Assembly: GCA_044221335.1 (NCBI GenBank)
Contig: JBGAPI010000022.1
Span: 14,923 to 78,922, forward strand
Reading direction: 5' to 3'
DNA from: JBGAPI01 sp044221335
Lineage (GTDB): Bacteria; Pseudomonadota; Gammaproteobacteria; Xanthomonadales; Ahniellaceae
Length of the DNA stretch: 64,000 nucleotides
Part shown: positions 16,101 through 23,503 of the stretch, piece after piece
Layout: every line of letters begins with the position of its first letter
How positions within the stretch are numbered: position 1 is the first letter of the stretch
Position numbers and translations under genes: made by a program
The notes under the pieces: model-generated
What the model saw: the letters and a program-made list of their open reading frames with translations, nothing else
What the model was told of the DNA's origin: nothing
Databases searched by the model: none

Positions 16101-16723
16101 TCGGCGAAGCCGCCGGCCCAGAGCTTGCGCAGGCGTTCCAGCTCGGCCTCGGAATAGCTGCCGTCCTCGATCGCCGTCAGCACGCGACCCAGCGCGATCT
16201 CGTGGTCCATGTCCGGCGCCTGGTCGGCGGCCGGCGCCGCGGCGCCCTGGCGGCGTGCGTCGCGCGCGGCACGGGCGCGGCGCATCAGGTCCTCGATCAT
16301 CGCGACGAGGCCCATGTGCATGCCGTCGTTCGGGTGATAGATGCGCTCCACCCCGTAGGCCTGCAGCTCGGCGATCTCTTCCGGCGTGATGGTGCCGCCG
16401 CCGCCACCGAACACCCGGATGTGGCCGGCGTCGTGCTCGCGCAGCATGTCGACCATGTACTTGAAGTACTCGACGTGGCCGCCCTGGTAGGACGACAGCG
16501 CGATGCCGTCGGCGTCCTCCTGCAGCGCGGCACGAACGACGTCCTCCACCGAGCGGTTGTGGCCGAGATGGATGACCTCGGCACCCTGTGCCTGGATCAG
16601 CCGGCGCATGATGTTGATCGCGGCGTCGTGGCCGTCGAACAGGCTGGCCGCGGTGACGAACCGCAGCGGGACGGTCTCGCTCGCCGCCGGGTTGACCGGC
16701 AGCTGGCTGGGCAGAGTGCTCAT
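13178..16723 (-). CDS. icmF: Fused isobutyryl-CoA mutase IcmF (mutase with G-protein chaperone)
   Basis: A 1181-residue adenosylcobalamin enzyme that interconverts isobutyryl-CoA and n-butyryl-CoA. The B12-binding domain (about 18-150) has DGHDAA with the lower-ligand His32, LSSYQGGH and a GGGG loop. The central MeaB-like GTPase (about 215-520) has Walker A GTGGAGKSS (226-234) and the NKFD specificity motif. The mutase barrel fills the C-terminal half. Phe in RMFAGEG (about 637) replaces the Tyr of methylmalonyl-CoA mutase, supporting isobutyryl-type substrates. It is somewhat longer than the usual ~1100. ATG 16723 has GGAGG at good spacing. It fits with ldh and ivd nearby in branched-chain catabolism; isovaleryl-CoA activity is also known for IcmF relatives. 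Confidence 0.93.
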   Translation of the reverse strand: MSTLPSQLPVNPAASETVPLRFVTAASLFDGHDAAINIMRRLIQAQGAEVIHLGHNRSVEDVVRAALQEDADGIALSSYQGGHVEYFKYMVDMLREHDAGHIRVFGGGGGTITPEEIAELQAYGVERIYHPNDGMHMGLVAMIEDLMRRARAARDARRQGAAAPAADQAPDMDHEIALGRVLTAIEDGSYSEAELERLRKLWAGGFADPRFPGTKALSTPVIGITGTGGAGKSSVTDELLNRFLQGFPEMRIAVIAVDPTRRRSGGALLGDRIRMNSLRSKRVFMRSMATRRQHAATSVMLKDCIAFLRGVGFDLVIVETAGIGQSDSAIVDLVDFPMYVMTSEYGAASQLEKIDMLDFAELVVLNKFDKRGAEDALRDVRKQWRRNRTAFKLPDEQVPVYPTIASQFNDPGLSWMFVNLCRLLTARLGAQREGGIATQRCSFVPELDTALKEPRATVLIPGSRARYLAEIAESGRGQNRESERQAEAASRAQSCWQVLKELADPKLPVALAFYEGADLLPGDEGVDRSLLTLRQRYNAALGDLDGESLRLLREWPARLASITDEEFVYEVRGKKIKGQNYRDSLSHQKIPKIAAPKLRDWGDLLKFLRQENLPGAYPYTAGVYPYRRTGEDPIRMFAGEGTPERTNRRFHYLSQGLPAARLSTAFDSVTLYGEDPAERPDIYGKIGNSGVSIATVDDMKKLYSGFDLCAPTTSVSMTINGPAPIILAMFMNTAIDQQVEKYLRADPARWDEAHRKIEALFVGRERPTYAGMLPNGNEGLGLGLLGVNGRDVVPAEVYEKIKKDTLSTVRGTVQADIFKEDQAQNTCIFSTEFALRMMGDIQQYFVENNVRNFYSVSISGYHIAEAGANPISQLAFTLSNGFTIVEYYLARGMKIDDFAPNLSFFFSNGMDPEYTAIGRVARRIWARAMRERYGADPRSQMMKYHIQTSGRSLHAQEIQFNDIRTTLQALYALFDNCNSLHTNAYDEAITTPTEESVRRAVAIQMIINKELGLNFCENPWQGSFIVEALTDIVEEAVYKEFEAISERGGVLGAMDTMYQRSKIQEESLYYEQKKHDGSLPLIGVNTFLPKEHGGDITTTIELIRSTPEEKGQQIGNVGAFRTLRNARLSAPSAAGSLATLQATARARQNVFAALIEAVQYNSLGQISRALYDVGGEYRRNM

Positions 16724-16857
16724 CGTTCCTCCAACGATTGCGCGATGCGGCAATTGTACGGGGCCGGGCACCGCTAAAAGAAACCTTAACGATCGGGCAT
16801 GCGTCATCGGCATGAGCCTCTGCTAGCTTCCGACGCTTTCGATCACGGACTTCCGCC

Positions 16858-18483
16858 ATGCACGACCGTCTGCGCCGACTCGCCGAACGCTGGTCCAACG
16901 CCGAACTCGCCCGCGGGGTCGTCCCGTCGCGTCGCCGCATCCTGCAGTTCGTGCTCGCCGCGGGCGCCCTGCCCTTCGCCGCCGCGCCGTCGCGCGCCTT
17001 CGAGATCAAGGACCGCCCGCGCTTCTCGGGCTATCCGTTCACGCTCGGCGTGGCGTCGGGGTATCCGAGGCCGGACTCCGTCGTGATCTGGACGCGGCTC
17101 GCGCCGGCGCCGCTGATTCCGGACGGCAACATGCCGCTGGAGCTGTTCGAGGTCGCGTGGGAAGTGGCCAGCGACGAGACCTTCGGCTCCGTGGTGGCCC
17201 GGGGCAAGTACCGCGCCAACCCCGACCTTGCCCACAGCGTGCGCGCCACCGTCACCGGCCTGTCGCCTGGACGGACCTACTTCTACCGCTTCCGCTGTGG
17301 CGACGAGGTCAGCCCGGTCGGCCGCACCCGCACCGCGCCGGCGGCCGATGCCCAGGTCGACCGCGTACGCTTCCCGATCGCCTCCTGCCAGCACTTCGAG
17401 CAGGGCTATTTCAGCGCCTACAAGCACATGCTCGCCGACGACCCGGACTTCATCGTCTTCCTCGGCGACTACATCTACGAGGTCGGCTACGGCACCGACA
17501 AGGTACGCCGCTATGCCGGCCCGGCGATGGCGCGCACGCTCGCCGAGTACCGCCAGCTGCACGCCCAGTACAAGACGGACCGCTTCCTGCAGGAAGCGCA
17601 TCGCCAGGTCCCCTTCGTGCTGACCTGGGACGACCATGAGGTCAACAACGACTACGCCACCGACCGCTCGGAATTCCTCGATCCGGGCTTCCTCGCGCGG
17701 CGCGCGTCGGCCTACCAGGCCTACTTCGAACACCTCCCGCTGGGCCTGGATTCGCGCCCACGCGGCGCCGACATGAAGATCTACCAGGACTTCGCCTGGG
17801 GCCGGCTCGGCCGCTTCTACGTGCTCGACGATCGCCAGTACCGCGACCCGCAGCCCTGCGCCGACCCGGCCAAGGGCGGCGGCGGCAGCACCATCGTCGA
17901 CTGCAAGGATCGCCTGGACCCGAAGCGGAGCCTGCTCGGCGCCGAGCAGGAGGCCTGGCTTGCCGGCGCATTCGGCCGCAGCCGCAGCACCTGGAATTTC
18001 ATCACGCAGCAGACCCTGATGTGCCAGCAGAACGCCGGCGACGGCGACCAGACGGCCTGGCTGTCGGACAACTGGGACGGCTACCCCGCCGCGCGCAATC
18101 GCCTGTGGGCCGATGCGCGACGCGCGAAGCTCGCCAATCCGATCGTGCTCGGCGGCGACATCCACGCCAGCGTGATCGGCGAGGTCCACGAGGACTTCTC
18201 CCGCCCCGACTCCCCGATTGTCGCCGCGGAGTTCTGCGGCACCTCGGTCACCGCGGAAGGCTGGGCGCAGTCGGCCTACGACGCGCGATTGAAGAAGAAC
18301 CCGCATCTCAAGTACGCCAACAGCGCGAGCCGCGGCTACATCGGCATCGAGGCGACGGCGGCGGAGTGCCGCGCCAAGGTCCGCACTCTGGAAAACGAGA
18401 AGAAGCTGGACTCGGGGATCTCGACCGCGGCGGAATTCCGGGTAGAGGCGGGGCGGATGGGCGTGACCCGGGTGGGTGGCTGA
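16858..18483 (+). CDS. phoD: PhoD-like alkaline phosphatase/phosphodiesterase, Tat-exported
   Basis: A 541-residue protein with a twin-arginine signal (SRRRILQF at 24-31, then a hydrophobic segment to about 47). The mature part starts with the PhoD N-terminal beta domain (about 52-155; ends TYFYRFRCGDEVS). The metallophosphatase core follows: CQHFEQGYF, FLGDYIYE, TWDDHEVNNDY and, near the end, LGGDIHASVIGEV. PhoD enzymes hydrolyse phosphomonoesters and diesters outside the membrane using Fe/Ca. ATG 16858 is the first start of the frame. Its TGA overlaps the next gene's ATG by one base (TGATG), so they form an operon. It is divergent from icmF; no Pho box was recognised in the 134-base gap. 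Confidence 0.9.
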   Translation: MHDRLRRLAERWSNAELARGVVPSRRRILQFVLAAGALPFAAAPSRAFEIKDRPRFSGYPFTLGVASGYPRPDSVVIWTRLAPAPLIPDGNMPLELFEVAWEVASDETFGSVVARGKYRANPDLAHSVRATVTGLSPGRTYFYRFRCGDEVSPVGRTRTAPAADAQVDRVRFPIASCQHFEQGYFSAYKHMLADDPDFIVFLGDYIYEVGYGTDKVRRYAGPAMARTLAEYRQLHAQYKTDRFLQEAHRQVPFVLTWDDHEVNNDYATDRSEFLDPGFLARRASAYQAYFEHLPLGLDSRPRGADMKIYQDFAWGRLGRFYVLDDRQYRDPQPCADPAKGGGGSTIVDCKDRLDPKRSLLGAEQEAWLAGAFGRSRSTWNFITQQTLMCQQNAGDGDQTAWLSDNWDGYPAARNRLWADARRAKLANPIVLGGDIHASVIGEVHEDFSRPDSPIVAAEFCGTSVTAEGWAQSAYDARLKKNPHLKYANSASRGYIGIEATAAECRAKVRTLENEKKLDSGISTAAEFRVEAGRMGVTRVGG

Positions 18484-18869
18484 TGATCACGCTTCTTGCC
18501 TTCGCACTGCTGCCGGGACTCGCGGCCGCCGGCACGGCGCCGTCCGACCTCACCGGCAGCTATAGCTGCGCCTTCACCCTGGTGGAAGGCAAGGACCGCT
18601 ACGACTATCCCCCCTTCCCTTGCGTCATCAAGGACCAGGGCGGCGTGCTCACGCTGGAGAAGACTGCCGGGTCCCAGCGCATCCGCGGGCCCATCACGCC
18701 CAACGAGGACGGCTTCGACTTCGACGGGACGTTTTTCTGCCCGGACGGGGACTGCACCTCCGCGTCCAGCGGTCACTTCACCCGCATCGGACCCGGCGTG
18801 TTCCGCGGCGAGATCCGACAGGTCGAGCAGCCTGGATCGGAGATCGTCGTCGACCTTCGGAAGAAGTGA
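18483..18869 (+). CDS. Small secreted protein coupled to phoD
   Basis: A 128-residue protein with a short signal peptide (residues 1-16, cleavage near AAA-GT). The mature part is beta-rich, holds four cysteines (YSCAF, FPCVI, FFCPDGDC) that could make two disulfides, and ends DLRKK. I recognise no family; the pattern GSYSC...G.L.L.....RI.G resembles small secreted beta-barrel (lipocalin-like) proteins. The ATG shares its A with the phoD stop, with GGGTGG just before it, so translation is probably coupled and a role with the phosphatase is possible. Confidence 0.75.
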   Translation: MITLLAFALLPGLAAAGTAPSDLTGSYSCAFTLVEGKDRYDYPPFPCVIKDQGGVLTLEKTAGSQRIRGPITPNEDGFDFDGTFFCPDGDCTSASSGHFTRIGPGVFRGEIRQVEQPGSEIVVDLRKK

Positions 18870-18894
18870 CGACGCGAGCGTCCCGCTATCGCGG

Positions 18895-19317
18895 CTACTC
18901 CCGCGACGTCCGCGGTTCCCGCAGATCGCAGAAGTGGCCGTGGTAGCTCTTCCGGGCACCCGATGCGCCGGAACCCGCAAGGTCATCGCGGGCGGGACCA
19001 TGGGACGAGGCGGAGATCAGGTACGACCGACCCGCCGCGAACGCCAGCGGTTCGAGATCGCATGATGCACCGCCCTGCCCGAAGTCGACGGAGATTCGCT
19101 CGGACGCGGGGCTCTGATGCATCCTGTCTACGGTGAAGGTCACGTGTGCGCGATGGACGCGATGCTCCTCCGACCCGAGGACATCCACGACGGTGCCCTC
19201 GAACACGACGTCCGGCTTCGACCCGGCCACGTCGGCGAGTGTCCGAGGCTTGTCGCACCCGCATGCATGGGCGCCGGTCGCGACCAGCAACGACGCCAGA
19301 CACAGGGCCGACAGCAT
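18895..19317 (-). CDS. Secreted cysteine protein with NTR/TIMP-like start
   Basis: A 140-residue protein. After a signal peptide (about 1-19) the mature chain starts ACGCDKPRTLADVAGSKPDVVFEGTVVDV, which is the layout of tissue-inhibitor-of-metalloproteinase-like (NTR/OB-fold) proteins of bacteria: a Cys-x-Cys at the very N-terminus followed by D/E-V-V-F-x-G-x-V. Further cysteines occur in GASCDLEPL and HFCDLRE. The function of bacterial members is unknown. The ATG at 19317 was chosen because the signal peptide begins there; a weaker alternative lies upstream. It converges with the phoD operon (25 bases between stops). Confidence 0.7.
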   Translation of the reverse strand: MLSALCLASLLVATGAHACGCDKPRTLADVAGSKPDVVFEGTVVDVLGSEEHRVHRAHVTFTVDRMHQSPASERISVDFGQGGASCDLEPLAFAAGRSYLISASSHGPARDDLAGSGASGARKSYHGHFCDLREPRTSRE

Positions 19318-19564
19318 TTCGGATCCAGTCGTCCTGATCGTCTGCCCTGAGGTCTGATGGAGGGACGCGTCGCTGTCCCCAGGCATCGGCTCGCGCGCCT
19401 CGAAGCGCTCGCACATCGATCCGGGCGAGCGTCGACAGCTCCGCACCGCCCCCGCAGATCCGGGTCGATCTCCCGGTTCCACCCCGCCGTTCGGCAACCT
19501 CCGGGGGTGCCGCCATCCCGAATGGCGCGCCATTCCCCGGCACAATTCGCAACGGGCTCCGGGA

Positions 19565-20215
19565 ATGGACACCACCTTGCGAACGCTCGCCGAACTGATC
19601 TCCCCCGATTCCGCGCTACCGCTGTTGCGCGACTGGATCTCCGCGGCGCAAAACTCCGTCGCCACGCTGGAACCGTCGCCGGCACGTGCGGACGCCCTGC
19701 TACGGACACAGGTCACAACCCGCTCGCCGATGGGAGCGCTGGTGTATGAAACCGGTGGCGTGCTGATCGACCACGGCTGGCTGCGATTTCTCGGCTCCGG
19801 CCACCCGCGGCTCCAGCGGTCCCTGCCGTCATGGAACGACGGCAAGGCGGACGGCTTCCTGTTGTTCGCGGATGACGCGGCAGGCGGCTTTTTCGCACTC
19901 AATGGTGGCGCGTTCGACGGTGACACCGGCGGCGTCCACTACTGGCCGCCGGACTCACTCTCCTGGGAAGCACTGGACGTCGGCTACTCGGAATTCTTCG
20001 CCTGGAGCCTGTCGGAGCGTCTGTCGACGTTCTACGCGCCCCTGCGATGGGCGAATTGGCGCTCCGATCTTGCGACGCTCGCGGCGGACGAGTGTGTCTC
20101 GTTCTACCCGCCACTTTGGGCGAAGGAAGGCTCGGTGGAAGGCAGCGACCGGCGACGCGTCCCGATCGAAGAAGCGTTCGGCCTCAAACGCGAGATCGCG
20201 CGTACGATGCGGTGA
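19565..20215 (+). CDS. DUF2625 family protein
   Basis: A 216-residue cytoplasmic protein. The diagnostic stretch LLRTQVTTRSPMGALVYETG and then HGWLRFLGSGHPRLQRSLPS, GFLLFADDAAGGFFALNGG and FYPPLWAKEGS matches the conserved core of the DUF2625 family, whose biochemical role is not established. The length is usual for the family. The ATG at 19565 is preceded only by GGGA. It stands alone between a divergent secreted-protein gene and the convergent sigma/cupin pair. Confidence 0.85.
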   Translation: MDTTLRTLAELISPDSALPLLRDWISAAQNSVATLEPSPARADALLRTQVTTRSPMGALVYETGGVLIDHGWLRFLGSGHPRLQRSLPSWNDGKADGFLLFADDAAGGFFALNGGAFDGDTGGVHYWPPDSLSWEALDVGYSEFFAWSLSERLSTFYAPLRWANWRSDLATLAADECVSFYPPLWAKEGSVEGSDRRRVPIEEAFGLKREIARTMR

Positions 20216-20278
20216 TGCAACGACTCGGCACCGGAGCGGGCATCCGTTCGAAACGGGCCGTCACTGCGGCTTCGGCTC

Positions 20279-20764
20279 TCACGCCACGCCGGCGAACAGT
20301 GCTTCCATCTGCGGATTGAGATCCGCCCGGATCATCAGCAAGGCCCCATCGCGCGACGCGAACTGGGTGTGGTGCAGGCCGGCGCAGGCGAGGAGATAGT
20401 CGCCCTTGACGTAGTCGCGGCCGGACCACTGGATGGCGCCGTCGAGGATCAGGCATTCCTCGTCGTCGTGATGGTCGTGCTCGGGCAGCACCGCGCCCGG
20501 CGCGAGGCGCCACAGCGAGGTGTAGCTGCCGTTCTTGCGGTCGATCCTGAGTGGCTTGATGTCGACCTTCGCCGACACCCGGATCCAGTCGCCCTCGTCG
20601 GCCAGCACCAGCCGCATCGCGGCCGGCTGGACGGTGACGGCACGGGCCATGACGCGTTCCTTCAGTCCCGCCGGGAGGGCTTGCCCGGTCGAAGCAATGC
20701 CCGCGGCCAGGGTCGCGACGTCGGCGTCTTCCAACGCATCGGTTCGGCGGCGCGGGTCATTCAT
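20279..20764 (-). CDS. ChrR-type cupin, putative partner of the ECF sigma factor
   Basis: A 161-residue protein. The C-terminal cupin domain (about 75-160) has the metal site LPEHDHHDDEECLILDG and HHTQF, as in the C-terminal sensor domain of ChrR-type anti-sigma factors. In contrast to classical ChrR, the N-terminus (about 1-60) has no H-x3-C-x2-C zinc motif, so binding to the sigma factor, if any, must use another surface. Its ATG at 20764 lies 8 bases inside the end of the sigma gene, which points to coupled synthesis. Sensing of oxidants or a metal-bound ligand is plausible but inferred from the family. Confidence 0.8.
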   Translation of the reverse strand: MNDPRRRTDALEDADVATLAAGIASTGQALPAGLKERVMARAVTVQPAAMRLVLADEGDWIRVSAKVDIKPLRIDRKNGSYTSLWRLAPGAVLPEHDHHDDEECLILDGAIQWSGRDYVKGDYLLACAGLHHTQFASRDGALLMIRADLNPQMEALFAGVA

Positions 20765-21356
20765 GGCTGAGGTCTCCAAGGCATTCCTTCACTTTCTGCA
20801 GGCCGCGGCGGATGTGCGACTTGACCGTGCCGAGCGGCAATCCGGTGCGTTCCGCGATTTCCTGGTGTGACAGGTCGTCGATGAACGCCATCCGAATCAG
20901 CGCGCGCGGCTGCTCGCCCAGTTCCAGCAATGCCGCATGGACGGCCGTTCCGGAGGTCATCAGGTCGAGCAGGTCGGCCACCGTGCGGTCTTCACGGTCC
21001 GTATACGCCTCGTGTGCCTCGTCCGGATGCAGCGGCTCCAGGCGCACGTGTTCGCGACGGCGGCGCTTGATGTCCAGCGCCCGGGTATGAGCGATAACGG
21101 ACAACCAGGCCATGACCGAACCCCGGTCGACCGAATATTGCCGGGAACGTTCCCAGGCCTGCTGGTAACAATCGCAAACCGCCTCCTCCGCATCGGCGAC
21201 ACTGCCGAGCACGCGGAACGCGATCGCGTAGACGCGATCGATCGAGAGGTCGTAGAGCCGCGAGAAGGCCCCCTGGTCGGCGCGCTGGATGCGCGTCATC
21301 AAGGACACCAGCGTGGTGTCGCGATCGAGATCAGTCAAGGAAACTACCGCTGCCAT
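20757..21356 (-). CDS. ECF RNA polymerase sigma factor
   Basis: A 199-residue sigma-70 family factor of the extracytoplasmic function class. Region 2 runs from about 25 to 95 (FSRLYDLSIDRVYAIAFRVL, DAEEAV, AWLSVIAHTRALD) and region 4 from about 135 to 190 (MAFIDDLSHQEIAERTGL then PLGTVKSHIRRGL, a helix-turn-helix). The resemblance is to the SigK/RpoE-ChrR type groups. ATG 21356 has AGGTGG upstream; a GTG 9 bases earlier is possible. The last 8 bases overlap the cupin gene, its likely regulator. No autoregulatory promoter could be identified with confidence in the 178 bases upstream. Confidence 0.92.
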   Translation of the reverse strand: MAAVVSLTDLDRDTTLVSLMTRIQRADQGAFSRLYDLSIDRVYAIAFRVLGSVADAEEAVCDCYQQAWERSRQYSVDRGSVMAWLSVIAHTRALDIKRRRREHVRLEPLHPDEAHEAYTDREDRTVADLLDLMTSGTAVHAALLELGEQPRALIRMAFIDDLSHQEIAERTGLPLGTVKSHIRRGLQKVKECLGDLSHE

Positions 21357-21534
21357 ACGCCCCACCTGCGCCCCTGAATTCTAGCGAGCGACCGTGAAAA
21401 CCGCCTGATGATTTCACTGCATCCGGATCGCGGAAACCAGCGTACTCGCTTCTTATCGGCCGCGTCCGCTCGCGCGCATCGACCTGCGCGCGACGCGGGC
21501 TCGCGGGGCGCCGGCGACCGGCGCCTGCGCCGGT

Positions 21535-22140
21535 TCACATCGGCGCGGTGATCGTGATCGACGGGTCGTACTCGTAGTGCTGCGTGGTCGTCGACTTGCG
21601 GCCCATCGCCTCGCCGTCGACCACCATCTGCAGGATGCGCTGCTCGGCGCTGTCGATCCAGACCTTGATGTGCGCCTTCGACTTCACGCCCATCGCCTCG
21701 CCGTCGGCGTCGTAGCTGTAGGCATGCGCCGCGTGCCCGTCGACCGACTCCGCGCCGAGGTCCTGGACATTGCTGATCGTGTCCTGGCTGCGCTTGCGGC
21801 CTTCCTCGGTGAACTGCTGGATCATCTTCCCCATGTCGATCGGGGAACGCATCCACTGGCCGCCCGGCCTCATGAAGCTGCCGCTCGGCAGCACGATGGC
21901 CTCCATCTGGTCGGACTTGATGTGGTAGCGGTCCGGAAGCTGGATCTCCACCGTCTGGCTCATCTTCCTGCCGCCGGCATCGATCTCGGAGCGGATGCGC
22001 AGCTTGCCGCCGGCGTAGGTCGCGCGGTAGGCGGACAACACGTCGTCGCGGGCGTCGGCGCGACTGTCACCGGCAGCGACGGCGGCGAGCACCGCCGCCA
22101 GCAGGGCGACGCGGGGAACGGGCTTGCAGAACTTCGACAT
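21535..22140 (-). CDS. Periplasmic LolA-like outer-membrane lipoprotein-sorting protein
   Basis: A 201-residue protein with a signal peptide (about 1-28). The mature part opens DDVLSAYRATYAGGKLRIRSEI and continues YHIKSDQMEAIVLPSGSFMR, an alternating beta pattern typical of the LolA/LolB-like fold found in many paralogues of unknown substrate. It ends with a Thr/Tyr-rich strand (TTQHYEYDPSITI). It is not the housekeeping LolA by its composition and context. ATG 22140 has GGAG about 9 bases upstream. It precedes the sigma factor gene by 178 bases in the same direction, so a link to envelope stress is possible but unproven. Confidence 0.7.
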   Translation of the reverse strand: MSKFCKPVPRVALLAAVLAAVAAGDSRADARDDVLSAYRATYAGGKLRIRSEIDAGGRKMSQTVEIQLPDRYHIKSDQMEAIVLPSGSFMRPGGQWMRSPIDMGKMIQQFTEEGRKRSQDTISNVQDLGAESVDGHAAHAYSYDADGEAMGVKSKAHIKVWIDSAEQRILQMVVDGEAMGRKSTTTQHYEYDPSITITAPM

Positions 22141-22392
22141 CGGGACACTCCGTGGGAAAAAATCGGCAGGAGGATAGCAAGTGCGTGCCCGACTCCGGCG
22201 GACGCTCCGGCAATCCCGGGGGCGATTCGAACAGCGCTGCTTGGGCCCCCCGGGCCGCGCCGCTACAATGCGCGCTTCCGAGCCTCGCCGGGATGTCCAG
22301 CAGAGCGAGCGCCGGGAGGGAGTTCCACCCGCAACCACGAATTCAGCGCGGCCACCCCGCCGTCGGCGGCCGCCCGCGCTTTGGAGCCACGA

Positions 22393-23499
22393 ATGATCTT
22401 CGAAACCATCGCCACCTCCGCCCACGAGCAGGTCGTGTTCTGCCAGAACAAGGACGCGGGCCTCAAAGCCATCATCGCCGTCCACAACTCGGTGCTGGGC
22501 CCCGCCCTCGGCGGCCTGCGCATGTGGCCGTACAAGACCGAGCAGGATGCGCTGAACGACGTGCTGCGCCTGTCGCGCGGCATGACCTACAAGGCCTCGG
22601 TGGCCGGCCTCAACCTCGGCGGCGGCAAGGCGGTGATCATCGGCGATCCGTCGAAGGACAAGTCGGAGGCGCTGTTCCGCGCCTTCGGCCGCTTCGTCAA
22701 CTCGTTGAACGGCCGCTACATCACGGCCGAGGACGTCGGCATCGACGTCAACGACATGGAATACGTGTTCCGCGAGACCGAGTTCGTCACCGGCGTGCAC
22801 CAGGTGCACGGCGGCTCCGGCGACCCTTCGCCGTTCACCGCCTATGGAACGCTGCAGGGCCTGATGGCCGCACTCAACGTCAAGTTCGGCAACGAGGACG
22901 TCGGCAAGTACAGCTACGCCGTGCAGGGCGTCGGCCATGTCGGCTTCGAGTTCGTGCGCCTCCTGCGCGAGCAGGGCGCCAAGGTGTTCGTCACCGACAT
23001 CAACGCCGACCAGGTGCAGCGTGCGGTCGACGAGCTCGGCGCGGAAGCGGTCGGCCTCGACGACATCTACGACGTGCCGGCCGACGTCTACTCGCCCTGC
23101 GCGCTCGGCGGCACCGTCAATGCCACCACACTGCCGCGCCTCAAGTGCAAGATCATCTGCGGCGCCGCCAACAACCAGCTGTCGACCGACGCGATCGGCG
23201 ACGAGGTCGAGAAGCGCGGCCTGCTGTACGCGCCGGACTACGCCGTGAACGCCGGCGGCCTGATGAACGTCTCGCTCGAGATCGACGGCTACAACCAGGA
23301 GCGCGCGATGCGCAACGTCCGCACGATCTACTACAACCTCGGCAAGATCTTCCAGATCGCCAAGCGCGACGGCATCCCGACCTACAAGGCCGCCGACCGC
23401 ATGGCCGAAGAGCGGATCCAGCAGATCGGCCGGATCAAGCTGCCGTTCATGGGCAAGAACCAGCCGCAGTTCCTGGGCCGGATGCGCGGCAACGGCTGA
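22393..23499 (+). CDS. ldh: Leucine (branched-chain amino acid) dehydrogenase
   Basis: A 368-residue Glu/Leu/Phe/Val-dehydrogenase that deaminates branched-chain amino acids to their 2-keto acids with NAD+. The substrate-binding glycine-rich motif GGLRMWPY, the catalytic lysine in LNLGGGKAVIIG (about residue 80) and the Rossmann motif VQGVGHVGFEFV are present. The length matches leucine dehydrogenases (~365). ATG 22393 has GGAG seven bases upstream. It begins the local set of leucine-degrading genes: ivd lies 0.9 kb downstream on the same strand, with one membrane protein gene between. Valine and isoleucine are usually accepted too. Confidence 0.93.
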   Translation: MIFETIATSAHEQVVFCQNKDAGLKAIIAVHNSVLGPALGGLRMWPYKTEQDALNDVLRLSRGMTYKASVAGLNLGGGKAVIIGDPSKDKSEALFRAFGRFVNSLNGRYITAEDVGIDVNDMEYVFRETEFVTGVHQVHGGSGDPSPFTAYGTLQGLMAALNVKFGNEDVGKYSYAVQGVGHVGFEFVRLLREQGAKVFVTDINADQVQRAVDELGAEAVGLDDIYDVPADVYSPCALGGTVNATTLPRLKCKIICGAANNQLSTDAIGDEVEKRGLLYAPDYAVNAGGLMNVSLEIDGYNQERAMRNVRTIYYNLGKIFQIAKRDGIPTYKAADRMAEERIQQIGRIKLPFMGKNQPQFLGRMRGNG

Positions 23500-23503
23500 G
23501 GAC

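Noticed and set aside
13448..16777. 1109-residue open frame opposite icmF
   Set aside because: Antisense to a clear IcmF gene and without recognisable motifs.
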